Assembly: GCA_017302435.1 (NCBI GenBank)
Contig: JAFLDL010000018.1
Location: forward strand, 20,771-84,770
Source: Candidatus Accumulibacter necessarius
GTDB lineage: Bacteria > Pseudomonadota > Gammaproteobacteria > Burkholderiales > Rhodocyclaceae
Direction of reading: 5' to 3'
DNA: 64,000 bases
Shown: positions 55,927 through 63,963 of the stretch, piece after piece
How the letters are laid out: the number at the start of each line of letters is the position of its first letter
How positions within the stretch are numbered: the stretch's first letter is position 1
Program-made: the position numbers and the translations under genes
Notes under the pieces: model-generated
Told to the model about the DNA's origin: nothing
The model's database searches: none
Seen by the model: only the letters and a program-made list of their open reading frames with translations

Positions 55927-56457
55927 ATGCGCCGAATGGTAGCCGGCATCACCACGCTTGAGGAACATCTGGAGACGATCCGGCAGAAGCCGGAGGTCTA
56001 TCGACCGCTGTCGTGCCCGCACTGCGGGATCAAGCACCTGCGTCAGCACGGGTACTACTACCGGAAAGCCGATCGGCGCGCGCAGCGGCCCCGGCTCGAC
56101 CCGGTGCCGATCAGTCGTTACCGCTGCGCCGGTTGCCGGCGCACCTGTTCGCGCCTGCCCGAGTGCATCGCCCCACGGCGTTGGTTCCCCTGGTCGGTGC
56201 AACAGCAATTCCTATCGCCTCGAGTCGGCGCCGCTTCTGCCGGATGCGGTGACGACGGACAGCCTGCCGCGCGGAGTATCGGCCGCTGGTGGTGGTGGCT
56301 CCGGGATCGCGGACCGATCTTCGCGTTTCATCTGCGGGCACGTTTTCCCGAATTGGGTCGGGCCAGTCAATTCTGCGGTTTCTGGCGGCAAGTGTTTTCT
56401 TCGCTTGGCCTGCCGCGTGCCATGGCGTGGCTGGACCAGGAGATCCGCGTCCCATGA
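55927..56457 (+). CDS. Transposon zinc-motif protein (DUF6431-like)
   Basis: A 176-residue protein with two Cys pairs, CPHCGIKHLRQHG and YRCAGCRRTC, resembling the N-terminal zinc-binding unit of transposase-like proteins, and a tryptophan-rich segment (RWWWWLRDRG). AAAGGAG precedes ATG 55927. It resembles the DUF6431 group annotated next to such transposases; its middle part fits less well, so a compensating frameshift pair is possible. A role in target or end recognition is only a guess. Confidence 0.65.
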   Translation: MRRMVAGITTLEEHLETIRQKPEVYRPLSCPHCGIKHLRQHGYYYRKADRRAQRPRLDPVPISRYRCAGCRRTCSRLPECIAPRRWFPWSVQQQFLSPRVGAASAGCGDDGQPAARSIGRWWWWLRDRGPIFAFHLRARFPELGRASQFCGFWRQVFSSLGLPRAMAWLDQEIRVP

Positions 56458-56485
56458 TCGGCTGATCCCGGAGCGGCGGCAGACA

Positions 56486-56515
56486 GTGGGGGCCCCGCCC
56501 GGGCGGGGCCCCCAC
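56486..56515. repeat. Perfect 30-bp GC-rich palindrome inside the transposon
   Basis: Arms of 15 bp (GTGGGGGCCCCGCCC and its complement) with no spacer, between the zinc-motif gene and the transposase gene. No T-tract follows, so not a classic terminator; it could attenuate or bind protein. Confidence 0.8.
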
Positions 56516-56586
56516 ACACTTTGCAGCTGTCATTGACGCGGCGATTGCGGTTTGATGGCGACTCCCTTTTCTTACGAGGAGTCCCC

Positions 56587-57915
56587 ATGAACGAAATCGA
56601 TCCGCAAGCGCTGTTTCGCTTCTCCGTCCTGGGTCCGCTGATCAGCCAGCGCCGCCTGCCGCGGGGCGAGTTGCAGAAGATCCTGCGTGAGCTGGCTGCT
56701 CGCGAGTACGTCATTCCCGGTACCGACCGACGCTCTCTGGGGGAGAAGACGATCGAGGGGTGGTATTACCGCTACCGCGCTCGCGGCCTCGACGGACTGG
56801 TCCCCACGGTGCGGGCCGATCGCGGCCAGTCGAAACTCTCCGCCGCCATCCAGACGGCGATTCTCGCCGCCAAGCGCGAGAACCCCCGCCGCTCGATCCG
56901 CCAGATCCAGCGCCTGCTCGAAGTCGCTGGCACCGTCGCGAGGGGGACCCTGTCGCGTTCGAGCATCCACCGCCTGCTCCAGCAACACGGCCTGTCGCGG
57001 ATCGCCGGCTCGGCGAGCCTGCCGGAGGAGAAACGCAGTTTCGTCGCCGCTTGCGCCGGAGAGATCTGGTACAGCGACGTGATGCACGGCCCGCGCGTGC
57101 CGATTGGTGGCCGCCTGGGCAAGAGCTATCTGGTGTCGCTCTTCGACGACGCTGCAAGGCTCGTTGCCCACGGCGCTTTCTGTCGTGGCGAGACGGCACT
57201 CGACATCGAGGGCGTCCTCAAGCAGGCGCTCCTCAAACGGGGCGTCCCGGTCAAGCTGGTCGTCGATAACGGCGCCGCCTATGTCGCGCACACCCTGCAA
57301 GGGATCTGTGCCCGTCTGGGCATCGTGCTGGTCCATTGCCGGGCCTACTCACCGGAGAGCAAGGGGAAGCTCGAGCGCTGGCACCGCACCTGCCGCGATC
57401 AGTTTCTCAGCGAGGTCGATGAACGCCATATCCTGAGTCTCGACGATCTCAACGCGCGCCTGTGGGCCTGGCTGGAGCAGGTCTATCACCGCACCCCGCA
57501 TGCGGGCCTCGATGGCCAGACGCCGCTTGCCCGCTACCAGCAGGACCTGCCGAAGATCCGTTCGCTGGGACCGCTGGCGGCGAAGCTCGATGCGCTGTTC
57601 CTGCACCGCGTCCGCCGTCTGGTGCGCAAGGATGGCACGGTGTCGTACCAGGGCGGGCGCTTCGAGGTGCCCTTCGAGCTCGCTGGCAAGACCGTTCGCC
57701 TGCTCGTCGATCCGCATGCCGAGACCGTCGTCGGGGTGGAGAACGACGCCGGCGAGTCGATCGGTCAGGCGACGCCCCTCGATGCGCTCGCCAATCGCGA
57801 TCGGCGGCGGCGCAAGCCTGATCCGGTGGACGCGGTTCCGGTCAGGAGCCCGAGTGCTGGGCCGAATCTGGTCGAACTGGTCCATGCACAGTATTACGGC
57901 GGCCAGGAGGACTGA
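56587..57915 (+). CDS. TnsB/TniA-like DDE transposase
   Basis: A 442-residue integrase-fold transposase. N-terminal HTH region (IEGWYYRYRARGLDGLVP), then a DDE core: WYSDVMHGP, VVDNGAAYVAH and PESKGKLERWHRT, followed by a Mu-type C-terminal beta-barrel. GAGGAG lies just before ATG 56587; the open frame upstream to 56521 is not needed. It is followed by the ATPase gene two bases later. Confidence 0.92.
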   Translation: MNEIDPQALFRFSVLGPLISQRRLPRGELQKILRELAAREYVIPGTDRRSLGEKTIEGWYYRYRARGLDGLVPTVRADRGQSKLSAAIQTAILAAKRENPRRSIRQIQRLLEVAGTVARGTLSRSSIHRLLQQHGLSRIAGSASLPEEKRSFVAACAGEIWYSDVMHGPRVPIGGRLGKSYLVSLFDDAARLVAHGAFCRGETALDIEGVLKQALLKRGVPVKLVVDNGAAYVAHTLQGICARLGIVLVHCRAYSPESKGKLERWHRTCRDQFLSEVDERHILSLDDLNARLWAWLEQVYHRTPHAGLDGQTPLARYQQDLPKIRSLGPLAAKLDALFLHRVRRLVRKDGTVSYQGGRFEVPFELAGKTVRLLVDPHAETVVGVENDAGESIGQATPLDALANRDRRRRKPDPVDAVPVRSPSAGPNLVELVHAQYYGGQED

Positions 57916-57917
57916 CG

Positions 57918-58712
57918 ATGGAACTGCAACATTTTGGGCTGCGCCATCCGCCGCTCGGCAAGGAAAGCACCGAACTGTGGGATGACGGGATGCTGGCGCG
58001 TTTGCACGAGCGTTTCCAGTGGTTGCTGCAATCGCCGGGCGTCGGGCTGCTGACCGGTGAGGCGGGGGTGGGCAAGACGGCGGCGCTGCGGGCTTTGACG
58101 GCGAAGCTCAATCCGCATCGCTATCAGGTCATCTACCACGCGGAGACGGACTTCGGGCGCCTCGATCTGTATCGTTGCCTGGCGCAGTCGCTGGGCCTGG
58201 CGCCGAGTTATCGCCGCGCGCTGTTGTGGCGGGAGATCAAGGCGCATATCCATCATCTGGCGGATGCCAAGCAGCTCCTGCCGGTGTGGATCCTCGACGA
58301 GGCGCAGAATCTGCCGCCGGACTTCTTCCGCGATTTCCCGGCCTTCCTCAACTTCGCTTTCGACTCGCGCGATCTGATGACGGTCTGGCTGGTCGGCCAT
58401 CCGGTGCTGGCGCAGACGCTGGAACGAGCTCCTTATGCGGCTTTGGCCGGACGCATCCAGGCGCGCGTGCACTTGCCTCCGGTGTTCGAGCGCGAGCGCT
58501 TCGCGCGACTGGTCGAGCATGGATTCCAGCGCGCCGGCTGCACGCATACGCTGCTCACCGATTCCGGCCTGGAGATCCTGCGTCAGGCGAGCAAGGGGCT
58601 GCCCCGGCATGCGGCGCGCATTCTGCGTACCGCCATGCGTCTGGCGGTGCCGCGCGGGCTCAATCATCTGCCCGACGACCTGTTGCAAGTGGCCATCGAG
58701 GAACTCCGATGA
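57918..58712 (+). CDS. TnsC/TniB-like AAA+ ATPase
   Basis: A 264-residue ExeA/TniB-type ATPase with Walker A GEAGVGKTAAL (about 45-55), Walker B LPVWILDEAQNL, and an arginine-rich C-terminal lid. In related transposons this protein selects targets and activates the transposase. Stop overlaps the next gene (ATGA). Confidence 0.92.
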   Translation: MELQHFGLRHPPLGKESTELWDDGMLARLHERFQWLLQSPGVGLLTGEAGVGKTAALRALTAKLNPHRYQVIYHAETDFGRLDLYRCLAQSLGLAPSYRRALLWREIKAHIHHLADAKQLLPVWILDEAQNLPPDFFRDFPAFLNFAFDSRDLMTVWLVGHPVLAQTLERAPYAALAGRIQARVHLPPVFERERFARLVEHGFQRAGCTHTLLTDSGLEILRQASKGLPRHAARILRTAMRLAVPRGLNHLPDDLLQVAIEELR

Positions 58713-58915
58713 GCCGCCGCCGTAACCGCCTGTTCCCCGACGGCCTCTCCGACGAAACCGCCGTGGCGCTTTGCGATTTCCTCTTCCAGCTCGCTACCGC
58801 CTGCGAGAGCTACTACCTCGTACAACTGCGCCGTCATCACGATCGCCACCAAAGGAACCTCTACGATCCCGAGGAGCCCTGGCGCTTCCCGCCCAGCGAT
58901 CCCCGATCCCGATAG
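58709..58915 (+). CDS. Small basic protein of the transposon
   Basis: A 68-residue protein, coupled to the ATPase gene by an ATGA overlap at 58709-58712. It starts with SRRRNRLFPDGL, has a helix VALCDFLFQLATACESYYLVQ and a His/Arg-rich tail ending in PPSDP. Function unknown; conserved position in such elements suggests an accessory role. Confidence 0.7.
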   Translation: MSRRRNRLFPDGLSDETAVALCDFLFQLATACESYYLVQLRRHHDRHQRNLYDPEEPWRFPPSDPRSR

Positions 58916-59033
58916 GCCCCTTGTCCCACGCTGATGCCGCGGAAAATCCGTCCGACTACAGAGTGGGACTTTCCTCCTGTCTCACCCCGGAATAGCTCGG
59001 GACGAAGAGTCTCGTATAGGGCGGGACGTAACA

Positions 59034-59257
59034 GGTGCATTGACGACCTGCACGCCATGCTCACGAAGGCAGGCGACTGGGTGGAACTTGGCGGAGCCGA
59101 TGAGCAGAAGCCAGCCAAAGAAGGAACCGTAGAGGCCTGGGGGCGTTCTGAAGCGAACCCGGTCGGTGGCTGGTATGGCCTGAAGAAGGGCTTGCGCGGC
59201 CGCTTCGGAGTCTATTTTCTGGCAACGGGCGACAGTCATCCCTGCGCCACTCGCTGA
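59034..59257 (+). pseudogene. Cassette 14: conserved hypothetical gene, 3' part
   Basis: After the GGTGC duplication the frame reads IDDLHAMLTKAGDWVELGG, TVEAWGRSEANPVGGWYGL and LRGRFGVYFL, then diverges from the family (which continues LPLME, seen at 63739) to an unrelated end at 59257. So the gene is broken twice: by the transposon and at its 3' end. No attC site follows. Confidence 0.8.
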
Positions 59258-59435
59258 AACCGCTGCCGGGCGAACCTCACGAAGAGGCCGTCCGTCGCGC
59301 TGGCGAGGTATCTATCCCGACCCGCAACCCGTACTCGCCCCAGCCGGCTTGCCATCGATCTCGCGCAGGGCAGCATTCTCTCCGCGTTCAAGGTTGATTA
59401 CACTCTGGCCTTCATGAGCTTCTGAACGGAACGGT
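59258..59435. other. Spacer upstream of the PaiB-like gene
   Basis: No gene, attC or clear terminator is seen. The promoter of the next gene is expected here. Confidence 0.4.
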
Positions 59436-60077
59436 ATGTACCTACCGCAGCATTTTGAAGAAACGCGGGCGGAAGAGCTTCACCGCGTGATCCGCGAGTA
59501 CCCGCTCGGGGTGCTCGTAGTCAATGGGCCACGCGGCCTCGATGCCAATCATCTGCCTTTCGAGTTGAGACCGGATGACGGCGAGCGCGGACATCTGCTC
59601 GCTCATGTCGCGCGGGCCAATCCCTTGTGGCAGGAGGCGACGGATGGCGACGAAGCGCTCGTGATCTTTCGTGCTGCCAATGCCTATATCTCGCCCAACT
59701 GGTATCCGAGCAAGCACGAATTTCACCGGCAAGTGCCAACCTGGAACTACCAGGCGGTGCACGTTTACGGAAGGATCAGGATTCGCGATGACGAAAGGTT
59801 CGTGCGCGGTGTCGTGGCCCGCCTCACGCGGGTGAATGAGGCGCGCACCGGCTCCGATAAGCCCTGGAAGATGACCGATTCGTCACGGGAGTATATCGAT
59901 CAGATGTTGTCAGCCATTGTGGGCATCGAGATCGAGATCACCCAGCTGGTCGGGAAGTGGAAGCTTAGCCAGAACCGCGAGGAGCGAGATCGCATCAACG
60001 CCGCCGAGGAGTTGCGCCAGCGCGGCGAGCACCCCACGTCCGCGGCGATGCTGGCTGCGTCAGGCAATGGAAGCTGA
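59436..60077 (+). CDS. PaiB-family FMN-binding protein
   Basis: A 213-residue protein of the FMN-binding split-barrel family annotated as negative transcriptional regulator PaiB. Segments YLPQHFEE, HLPFELRPDDGERGHLLAHV, ANAYISPNWYPSK and VPTWNYQAVHVYGR are characteristic. Cellular role outside Bacillus is uncertain. Not flanked by recognisable attC sites. Confidence 0.9.
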   Translation: MYLPQHFEETRAEELHRVIREYPLGVLVVNGPRGLDANHLPFELRPDDGERGHLLAHVARANPLWQEATDGDEALVIFRAANAYISPNWYPSKHEFHRQVPTWNYQAVHVYGRIRIRDDERFVRGVVARLTRVNEARTGSDKPWKMTDSSREYIDQMLSAIVGIEIEITQLVGKWKLSQNREERDRINAAEELRQRGEHPTSAAMLAASGNGS

Positions 60078-60429
60078 TGCCGCCCGCTGAGCGTCGGCGT
60101 TGGACGCAAGGCCTGCCCGAGTTCTGAACCTTCGCATCCACCCCCAAGCCCCCCGGCCTACCACTCTCGCTGCAGGCGCTTAAGGCGCCCTGTTACCTGC
60201 ACCGGGCCACACAGTGGAAGGTGTCGGCCCTGCTGGGCCTGACGCTGGCGCTTGTAGTCGCCGGCCTCGCGTATGCGGAATGGAAGTGGTACGCTTGCAA
60301 CAGAGGCAGGCTGTATCGGAGCCTCATGGCCGATGGCGGCATCCTTTTGTGGGAACCGGATCCAGGAACCTGCGGTCCAGGTCCAGCGCAATGCGATAGG
60401 CTGCCTTGACGCCGGTCTGTAGCGGCCGA
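60078..60429. other. Gene-poor stretch
   Basis: Contains only one possible small gene (60221-60409). The remainder shows no coding pattern; a lone GTTGGAC at 60099 has no partner and is not an attC. Confidence 0.4.
60221..60409 (+). CDS. Possible small membrane protein
   Basis: A 62-residue open frame from GTG 60221 with one membrane helix (LLGLTLALVVAGLAYAEW) and a Cys-containing tail ending CGPGPAQC. The GGAAG directly abutting the start is a poor ribosome site. It may be a remnant. Confidence 0.3.
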   Translation: MSALLGLTLALVVAGLAYAEWKWYACNRGRLYRSLMADGGILLWEPDPGTCGPGPAQCDRLP

Positions 60430-60765
60430 ATCCCCTGGTATGCGGCTGGGTCGGAATCCGACGCTCGATGCCGAGAAGGTCGGCTCGAAGATTGGCGCAA
60501 GCACCTGGGCGATGACTTGCTGGGTGACCCGGTCCAGAAGAATCGGCATGCCCAGCAGCCGCTCTCCCCCGTCTGGCTTCGAAATGGCTAGCCGCTCGCA
60601 GCGCTCGCATCCTTTAAGCGGGCAGACGCCTGCGCCTGCACCCCCCGCATTCCCCCTTCATACAAGACCTCGCGGCCTTGCCCTTGCCCTTGCCTTCAGC
60701 TAGTGGTTATCATGGCTTCATCATGAAGTGACGTCGACACGCCCCCAGGGGACGGAACTCCTGGA
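60430..60765 (-). pseudogene. Second group IIC intron remnant
   Basis: On the minus strand a reverse transcriptase piece (GMPILLDRVTQQVIAQVLAP, FEPTFSASSVGFRPSR) at about 60434-60593 is joined directly to a copy of the intron 5' region (60594-60765) that is similar to 51121-51290. It retains the GFRP motif lost from the first copy. It is too deleted to function. Confidence 0.78.
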
Positions 60766-60819
60766 CGGTTTGCGTTCTTTTCTGGGTTGAAGCATCAGAT
60801 CCGTTCAAGGAGAAAGCAC

Positions 60820-62415
60820 GTGCCCTTAATCAATCGCAGTTCGATGTCGATCTACTGGCGTATCTTTACGCCAGTAGATCGGACTCGCGCGTCGGGTATT
60901 GCCCCCGCTTATGAAGGAATGCTCGCGCCTGGTGGCCAGGCCGGAATCGGTTACAGCGCTTCGCAGTTTCAGCTGGAGATTCGTGATCGGCCACCGCTTT
61001 CATTGATTCCACCAAGTCGCATTCTCGTGCCCGCGGGCCCACCGGGAATCGTTGGCGAACTTTATCGCTCCAGCGACCTGCTCGAGTACCTGGGTGGAGC
61101 CGAGTTGCGCTTGACGACCCAGGAGCGCGCCGACGTGCCAGGCTTTCTGCCGAGCACCCACGGCTTCAGGTTCACCAATAGTTTTCCCGTCAACACGGCG
61201 CACGTAAGCGTTCGCGTTGGCAATGTGGACATGGCAATCGGCGATGCGGCGAACGGGCTGTGCGGCGGAATGGTGTACGCGGTGCGTGACTATTTCCACG
61301 CGGGCATGCCGATCCCGTCGCACAAGGCGGGGCCGGTCTCGGGAGTGCTCTACGACTACTTGGTCAGCCGTCTGTACGACAGTTTCGACGGCCTCGGATG
61401 GACGGAGTACCTCCGTTTGATGAGCCCGGGGTGCGGCGCTGGCGAGCGGGCACGAACAGCGTATTTCACCGCGCTGCACAGCATCGAAACCAATATCAGG
61501 AATGGTGCGCCGTCGCCGATCGGCCTCGTGCAGGTGAACACCGACGATCCTTTGCAAGTGGGCAACAATCACCAGGTCCTGGTGTACGGCTTCGAGAGAA
61601 ACGGGCGCCGCGTACGTTTGCGAATCTACGACCCGAACCACCCTGGGCGCGATGACATCACGCTGAGCTTCGACACGGGCGTAACCCCGCCGATCTTCTC
61701 CTATAGTGTGCCTCCAGGCGGCGATGGAAGGATCTACACGTTCTTTTCCCACCAGTATCACCAGCGGCAACCTCCGCCTGCCGATCAGGTCCCGCCCTGG
61801 ATCGACTTTCCGGTTCCCAACCCGCTGGCCGAAGGCACGAGCAATATCATCGTGGCAAATAACTGGTTGGGCCTGCTGCGGATTGAGCGGGCATTCGGAA
61901 GCCGGTTCAACGGGACCCTTTATGGTCAACGCATGGAAGGTGAGTGGAATCCAAGTACGCGCGCCATTCGCTTGACACGTTTTCTTGGCCCTGGTTACGA
62001 GCAGATCTATACCGGTACCCTCGAGATGGACCCTTCGACACGCACTTTGACGGGCACACTTTCAGGGCACTTCCAGGAGGTTCGCAACGGCGTGACCGAG
62101 CCGACTGCCTATGCTTGGCGTGCCGCACCACGCTTGCTGGTCGACGGCAACGGCTGGCTCACGGAATTGCGCCTGCACCACATCGATGGCAATGGCGCCA
62201 TCGCGGGTGAGATGTACGGTGAAGCAGTGACCGGACGCTGGGAGCAAAGTGCCCAACGGTTGTACCTGACGCGCCGCTCTCCGGATCCCAACTACGTGCA
62301 GGAATGGACCGGCCGCCGCACTGATGGCTTGGCTTTCGCAGGTGACTTCCAGGAGGTGCTCGGCGGCATTCGGCAGGCGCGCCAGTATCGCTGGATGGCC
62401 TTCGACCGGCGTTGA
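60820..62415 (+). CDS. Large hypothetical protein with papain-like catalytic triad candidate and C-terminal beta repeats
   Basis: A 531-residue protein from GTG 60820 (AAGGAG seven bases upstream; a TTG at 60787 is possible). The middle has GLCGGMVYAV (Cys148), NNHQVLVYGF (His251) and IYDPNHPG (Asp271/Asn273), the order and context of a papain-like cysteine peptidase or transferase. The C-terminal third holds two similar ~75-residue units, LYGQRMEGEWNP...FQEV and MYGEAVTGRWEQ...FQEV. No signal peptide is evident. The family is not recognised; catalytic residues are inferred from motif context. Confidence 0.7.
   Translation: MPLINRSSMSIYWRIFTPVDRTRASGIAPAYEGMLAPGGQAGIGYSASQFQLEIRDRPPLSLIPPSRILVPAGPPGIVGELYRSSDLLEYLGGAELRLTTQERADVPGFLPSTHGFRFTNSFPVNTAHVSVRVGNVDMAIGDAANGLCGGMVYAVRDYFHAGMPIPSHKAGPVSGVLYDYLVSRLYDSFDGLGWTEYLRLMSPGCGAGERARTAYFTALHSIETNIRNGAPSPIGLVQVNTDDPLQVGNNHQVLVYGFERNGRRVRLRIYDPNHPGRDDITLSFDTGVTPPIFSYSVPPGGDGRIYTFFSHQYHQRQPPPADQVPPWIDFPVPNPLAEGTSNIIVANNWLGLLRIERAFGSRFNGTLYGQRMEGEWNPSTRAIRLTRFLGPGYEQIYTGTLEMDPSTRTLTGTLSGHFQEVRNGVTEPTAYAWRAAPRLLVDGNGWLTELRLHHIDGNGAIAGEMYGEAVTGRWEQSAQRLYLTRRSPDPNYVQEWTGRRTDGLAFAGDFQEVLGGIRQARQYRWMAFDRR
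60849..60880. repeat. Perfect hairpin near the start of the papain-like gene
   Basis: Arms GATCTACTGGCGT and ACGCCAGTAGATC (13 bp) with a six-base loop, 30 bases into the coding sequence. Strong enough to affect translation initiation. Confidence 0.8.
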
Positions 62416-62423
62416 AAGCATAA

Positions 62424-62653
62424 AGGCCTTGTTCAACCAGGTGCACCAGGACCGACGCATGGCGCGGCCGAGAGCGCATTGCCCGGATGCCAACCGGTGG
62501 CGCCTGATCAATCGCTTCCTGAAGGCGGGCGTGCGCACCGCGGGTCAGTTGCACCCGACGACTCCCGCCCTGCCTCAAGGTGGTGCTCTCTCGCCGGTGC
62601 TGGCCAGCGCGGTGCGGATGCTGCACGATGAAGCCGCAGCGCCGGTCAATTGA
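62424..62653 (+). pseudogene. Group II intron reverse transcriptase fragment (third remnant)
   Basis: The plus-strand frame reads LFNQVHQDRRMARPR, RLINRFLKAGVRTAGQLHP and LPQGGALSPVLAS, the motif 3-4 region of a group II intron reverse transcriptase, degraded at the catalytic side and truncated at both ends. It differs from the other two remnants in sequence and orientation. Confidence 0.72.
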
Positions 62654-62718
62654 AACCTTTCCCCGGTGGCAGGCAATCGGCGCGTGCCGAACGCGTCGGA
62701 ACTTCAGGAGGGCTGTTG

Positions 62719-63519
62719 ATGGCTGGTCTGGAAGTGCATTATTCTGCCGGTGATATCGAGGCGCGAATCCTGGCGGCCGTCCGCGCAGCCGGATTGAATC
62801 CCGAGCAACGGCTGCTGCCCAGGGAACTGGGGGCGCTTGACCATTTCCACACCGGCGGAGTCCGCGCTTCCCGCGAGCTGCTGGCGCTGGCGCAGATTCG
62901 GGCCGAAGATCGCGTGCTCGATATTGGCGCCGGACTGGCCGGTCCCGCCCGGCTACTCGCTTCTGTGCTCGGCTGTCGCGTCGATTGTCTCGAAATGTCG
63001 ACCGATTTCTGCGCCGCTGCGGTACTGCTGAATCGGCTGACGGGCCTTGACGAGCGAATCAAAGTGCACCAAGGCAACGCTCTCGGCCTGCCTTTTCCAG
63101 ACGACTCGTTTGATGTCGTCTGGATGCAGAATGTCGGCATGAACATCGCCGACAAGCAGAAGCTCTACGGGGAGATCCGCCGCGTCCTCAAGCCTGGCGG
63201 CCGGTACGCCTTCCAGGAGATGGCGGCTGGCGAAGCGGCGACGTCCTATTTTCCGCTTCCGTGGGCCACCGACCCGGCCGACAGCCTCCTGGTCTCGGCC
63301 GAAGAGATGCGCTGGCTGCTCGGCGAGCTCGGGTTTATCGCTGAACTCTTCGAGGATACCAGCCAAGCCCACTTGAACATGGCTGCCGCAGACACTGCGC
63401 CGAACCCGCTGACTTTGGGGGTGTACGTCGACAATCTCGCGCAAAAGGCAGGCAACGCGAGGCGCAGCCTTCAGGAGGGCCAGCTTCGCCTGATCAGAGG
63501 GGTCTTCCGAGCGAAATGA
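62719..63519 (+). CDS. Class I SAM-dependent methyltransferase
   Basis: A 266-residue methyltransferase with the SAM motif VLDIGAGLAGPARLL, the acidic residue of strand 2 (CLEMS), motif GNALGLPFPDDSFDVVWMQN and post-motif VLKPGGRYAFQEM. It resembles the UbiE / glycine-sarcosine-type small-molecule group; substrate unknown. AGGAGG lies seven bases before ATG 62719; the upstream frame overlaps the reverse transcriptase remnant. Confidence 0.9.
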   Translation: MAGLEVHYSAGDIEARILAAVRAAGLNPEQRLLPRELGALDHFHTGGVRASRELLALAQIRAEDRVLDIGAGLAGPARLLASVLGCRVDCLEMSTDFCAAAVLLNRLTGLDERIKVHQGNALGLPFPDDSFDVVWMQNVGMNIADKQKLYGEIRRVLKPGGRYAFQEMAAGEAATSYFPLPWATDPADSLLVSAEEMRWLLGELGFIAELFEDTSQAHLNMAAADTAPNPLTLGVYVDNLAQKAGNARRSLQEGQLRLIRGVFRAK

Positions 63520-63671
63520 GTCAGCGCGCGGCGTCCGGCACGCCCGAAACTCCACCCGCAGCAACGGCTGCTACGCTGATCCAGCCTCTCGCCTGCCCAT
63601 CACAACGTCTTGAGATACTCCACCAGAGGCTCCTTCTCGGCCGCCGATCACCGGCGAATCCTGTTAGCGAC

Positions 63672-63739
63672 TCTGGTACGGGTTGAAGGAGGAACTGCGC
63701 GGGCGCTTTGGCGTCTATATTTTGCCGCTTATGGAATAA
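63672..63739 (+). pseudogene. 3' fragment of the cassette-14 gene family
   Basis: The frame reads LWYGLKEELRGRFGVYILPL then ME and a stop. It matches the C-terminal segment of the split gene (LRGRFGVYFL at 59200) and supplies the natural ending that copy lost. It is a second, more truncated family member. Confidence 0.7.
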
Positions 63740-63940
63740 TTTGGCCTCCGTGAGCTGGCGCACAACGCCAAAAAAAATCGCAGGCGAGCCAAGTGATGCC
63801 CCAAAACCCGCGCTTCCGGGGGGCGTCCACCCGAGGCCCTTGCTGGCGGGTGCCATTGATGCTCGCCATAATGTGCGGCATTATGGAGCAACCACCCCGA
63901 ATCTCTGACGAGCCCCACGGCGGCGGCGAACTTTTTTCTG

Positions 63941-63963
63941 ACGGGCTCACTCTGTGAGCCCGT
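63941..63963. repeat. Perfect inverted repeat
   Basis: ACGGGCTCAC and GTGAGCCCGT with a three-base loop. No T-tract follows on either strand. Confidence 0.7.

Larger units (their letters stand above)
55752..59033 (+). mobile_element. Compact Mu/Tn7-like transposon with TnsB- and TnsC-like genes
   Basis: A 3282-bp element with terminal inverted repeats TGTTACGTC...GACGTAACA and a perfect 5-bp target duplication GGTGC (55747-55751 and 59034-59038). TG...CA-type ends with 5-bp duplications and a DDE transposase plus AAA+ ATPase pair fit the Mu/Tn7/Tn5053 superfamily. Four genes lie in one direction: zinc-motif protein, transposase, ATPase and a small basic protein. No antibiotic-resistance or other cargo is seen. 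Confidence 0.85.

Noticed and set aside
60085-60105. GCGTTGGACGC as a possible attC core
   Set aside because: No complementary left end or paired inner arms nearby.
63941-63963. Terminator at the window end
   Set aside because: Perfect stem but no T-run after it on either strand.
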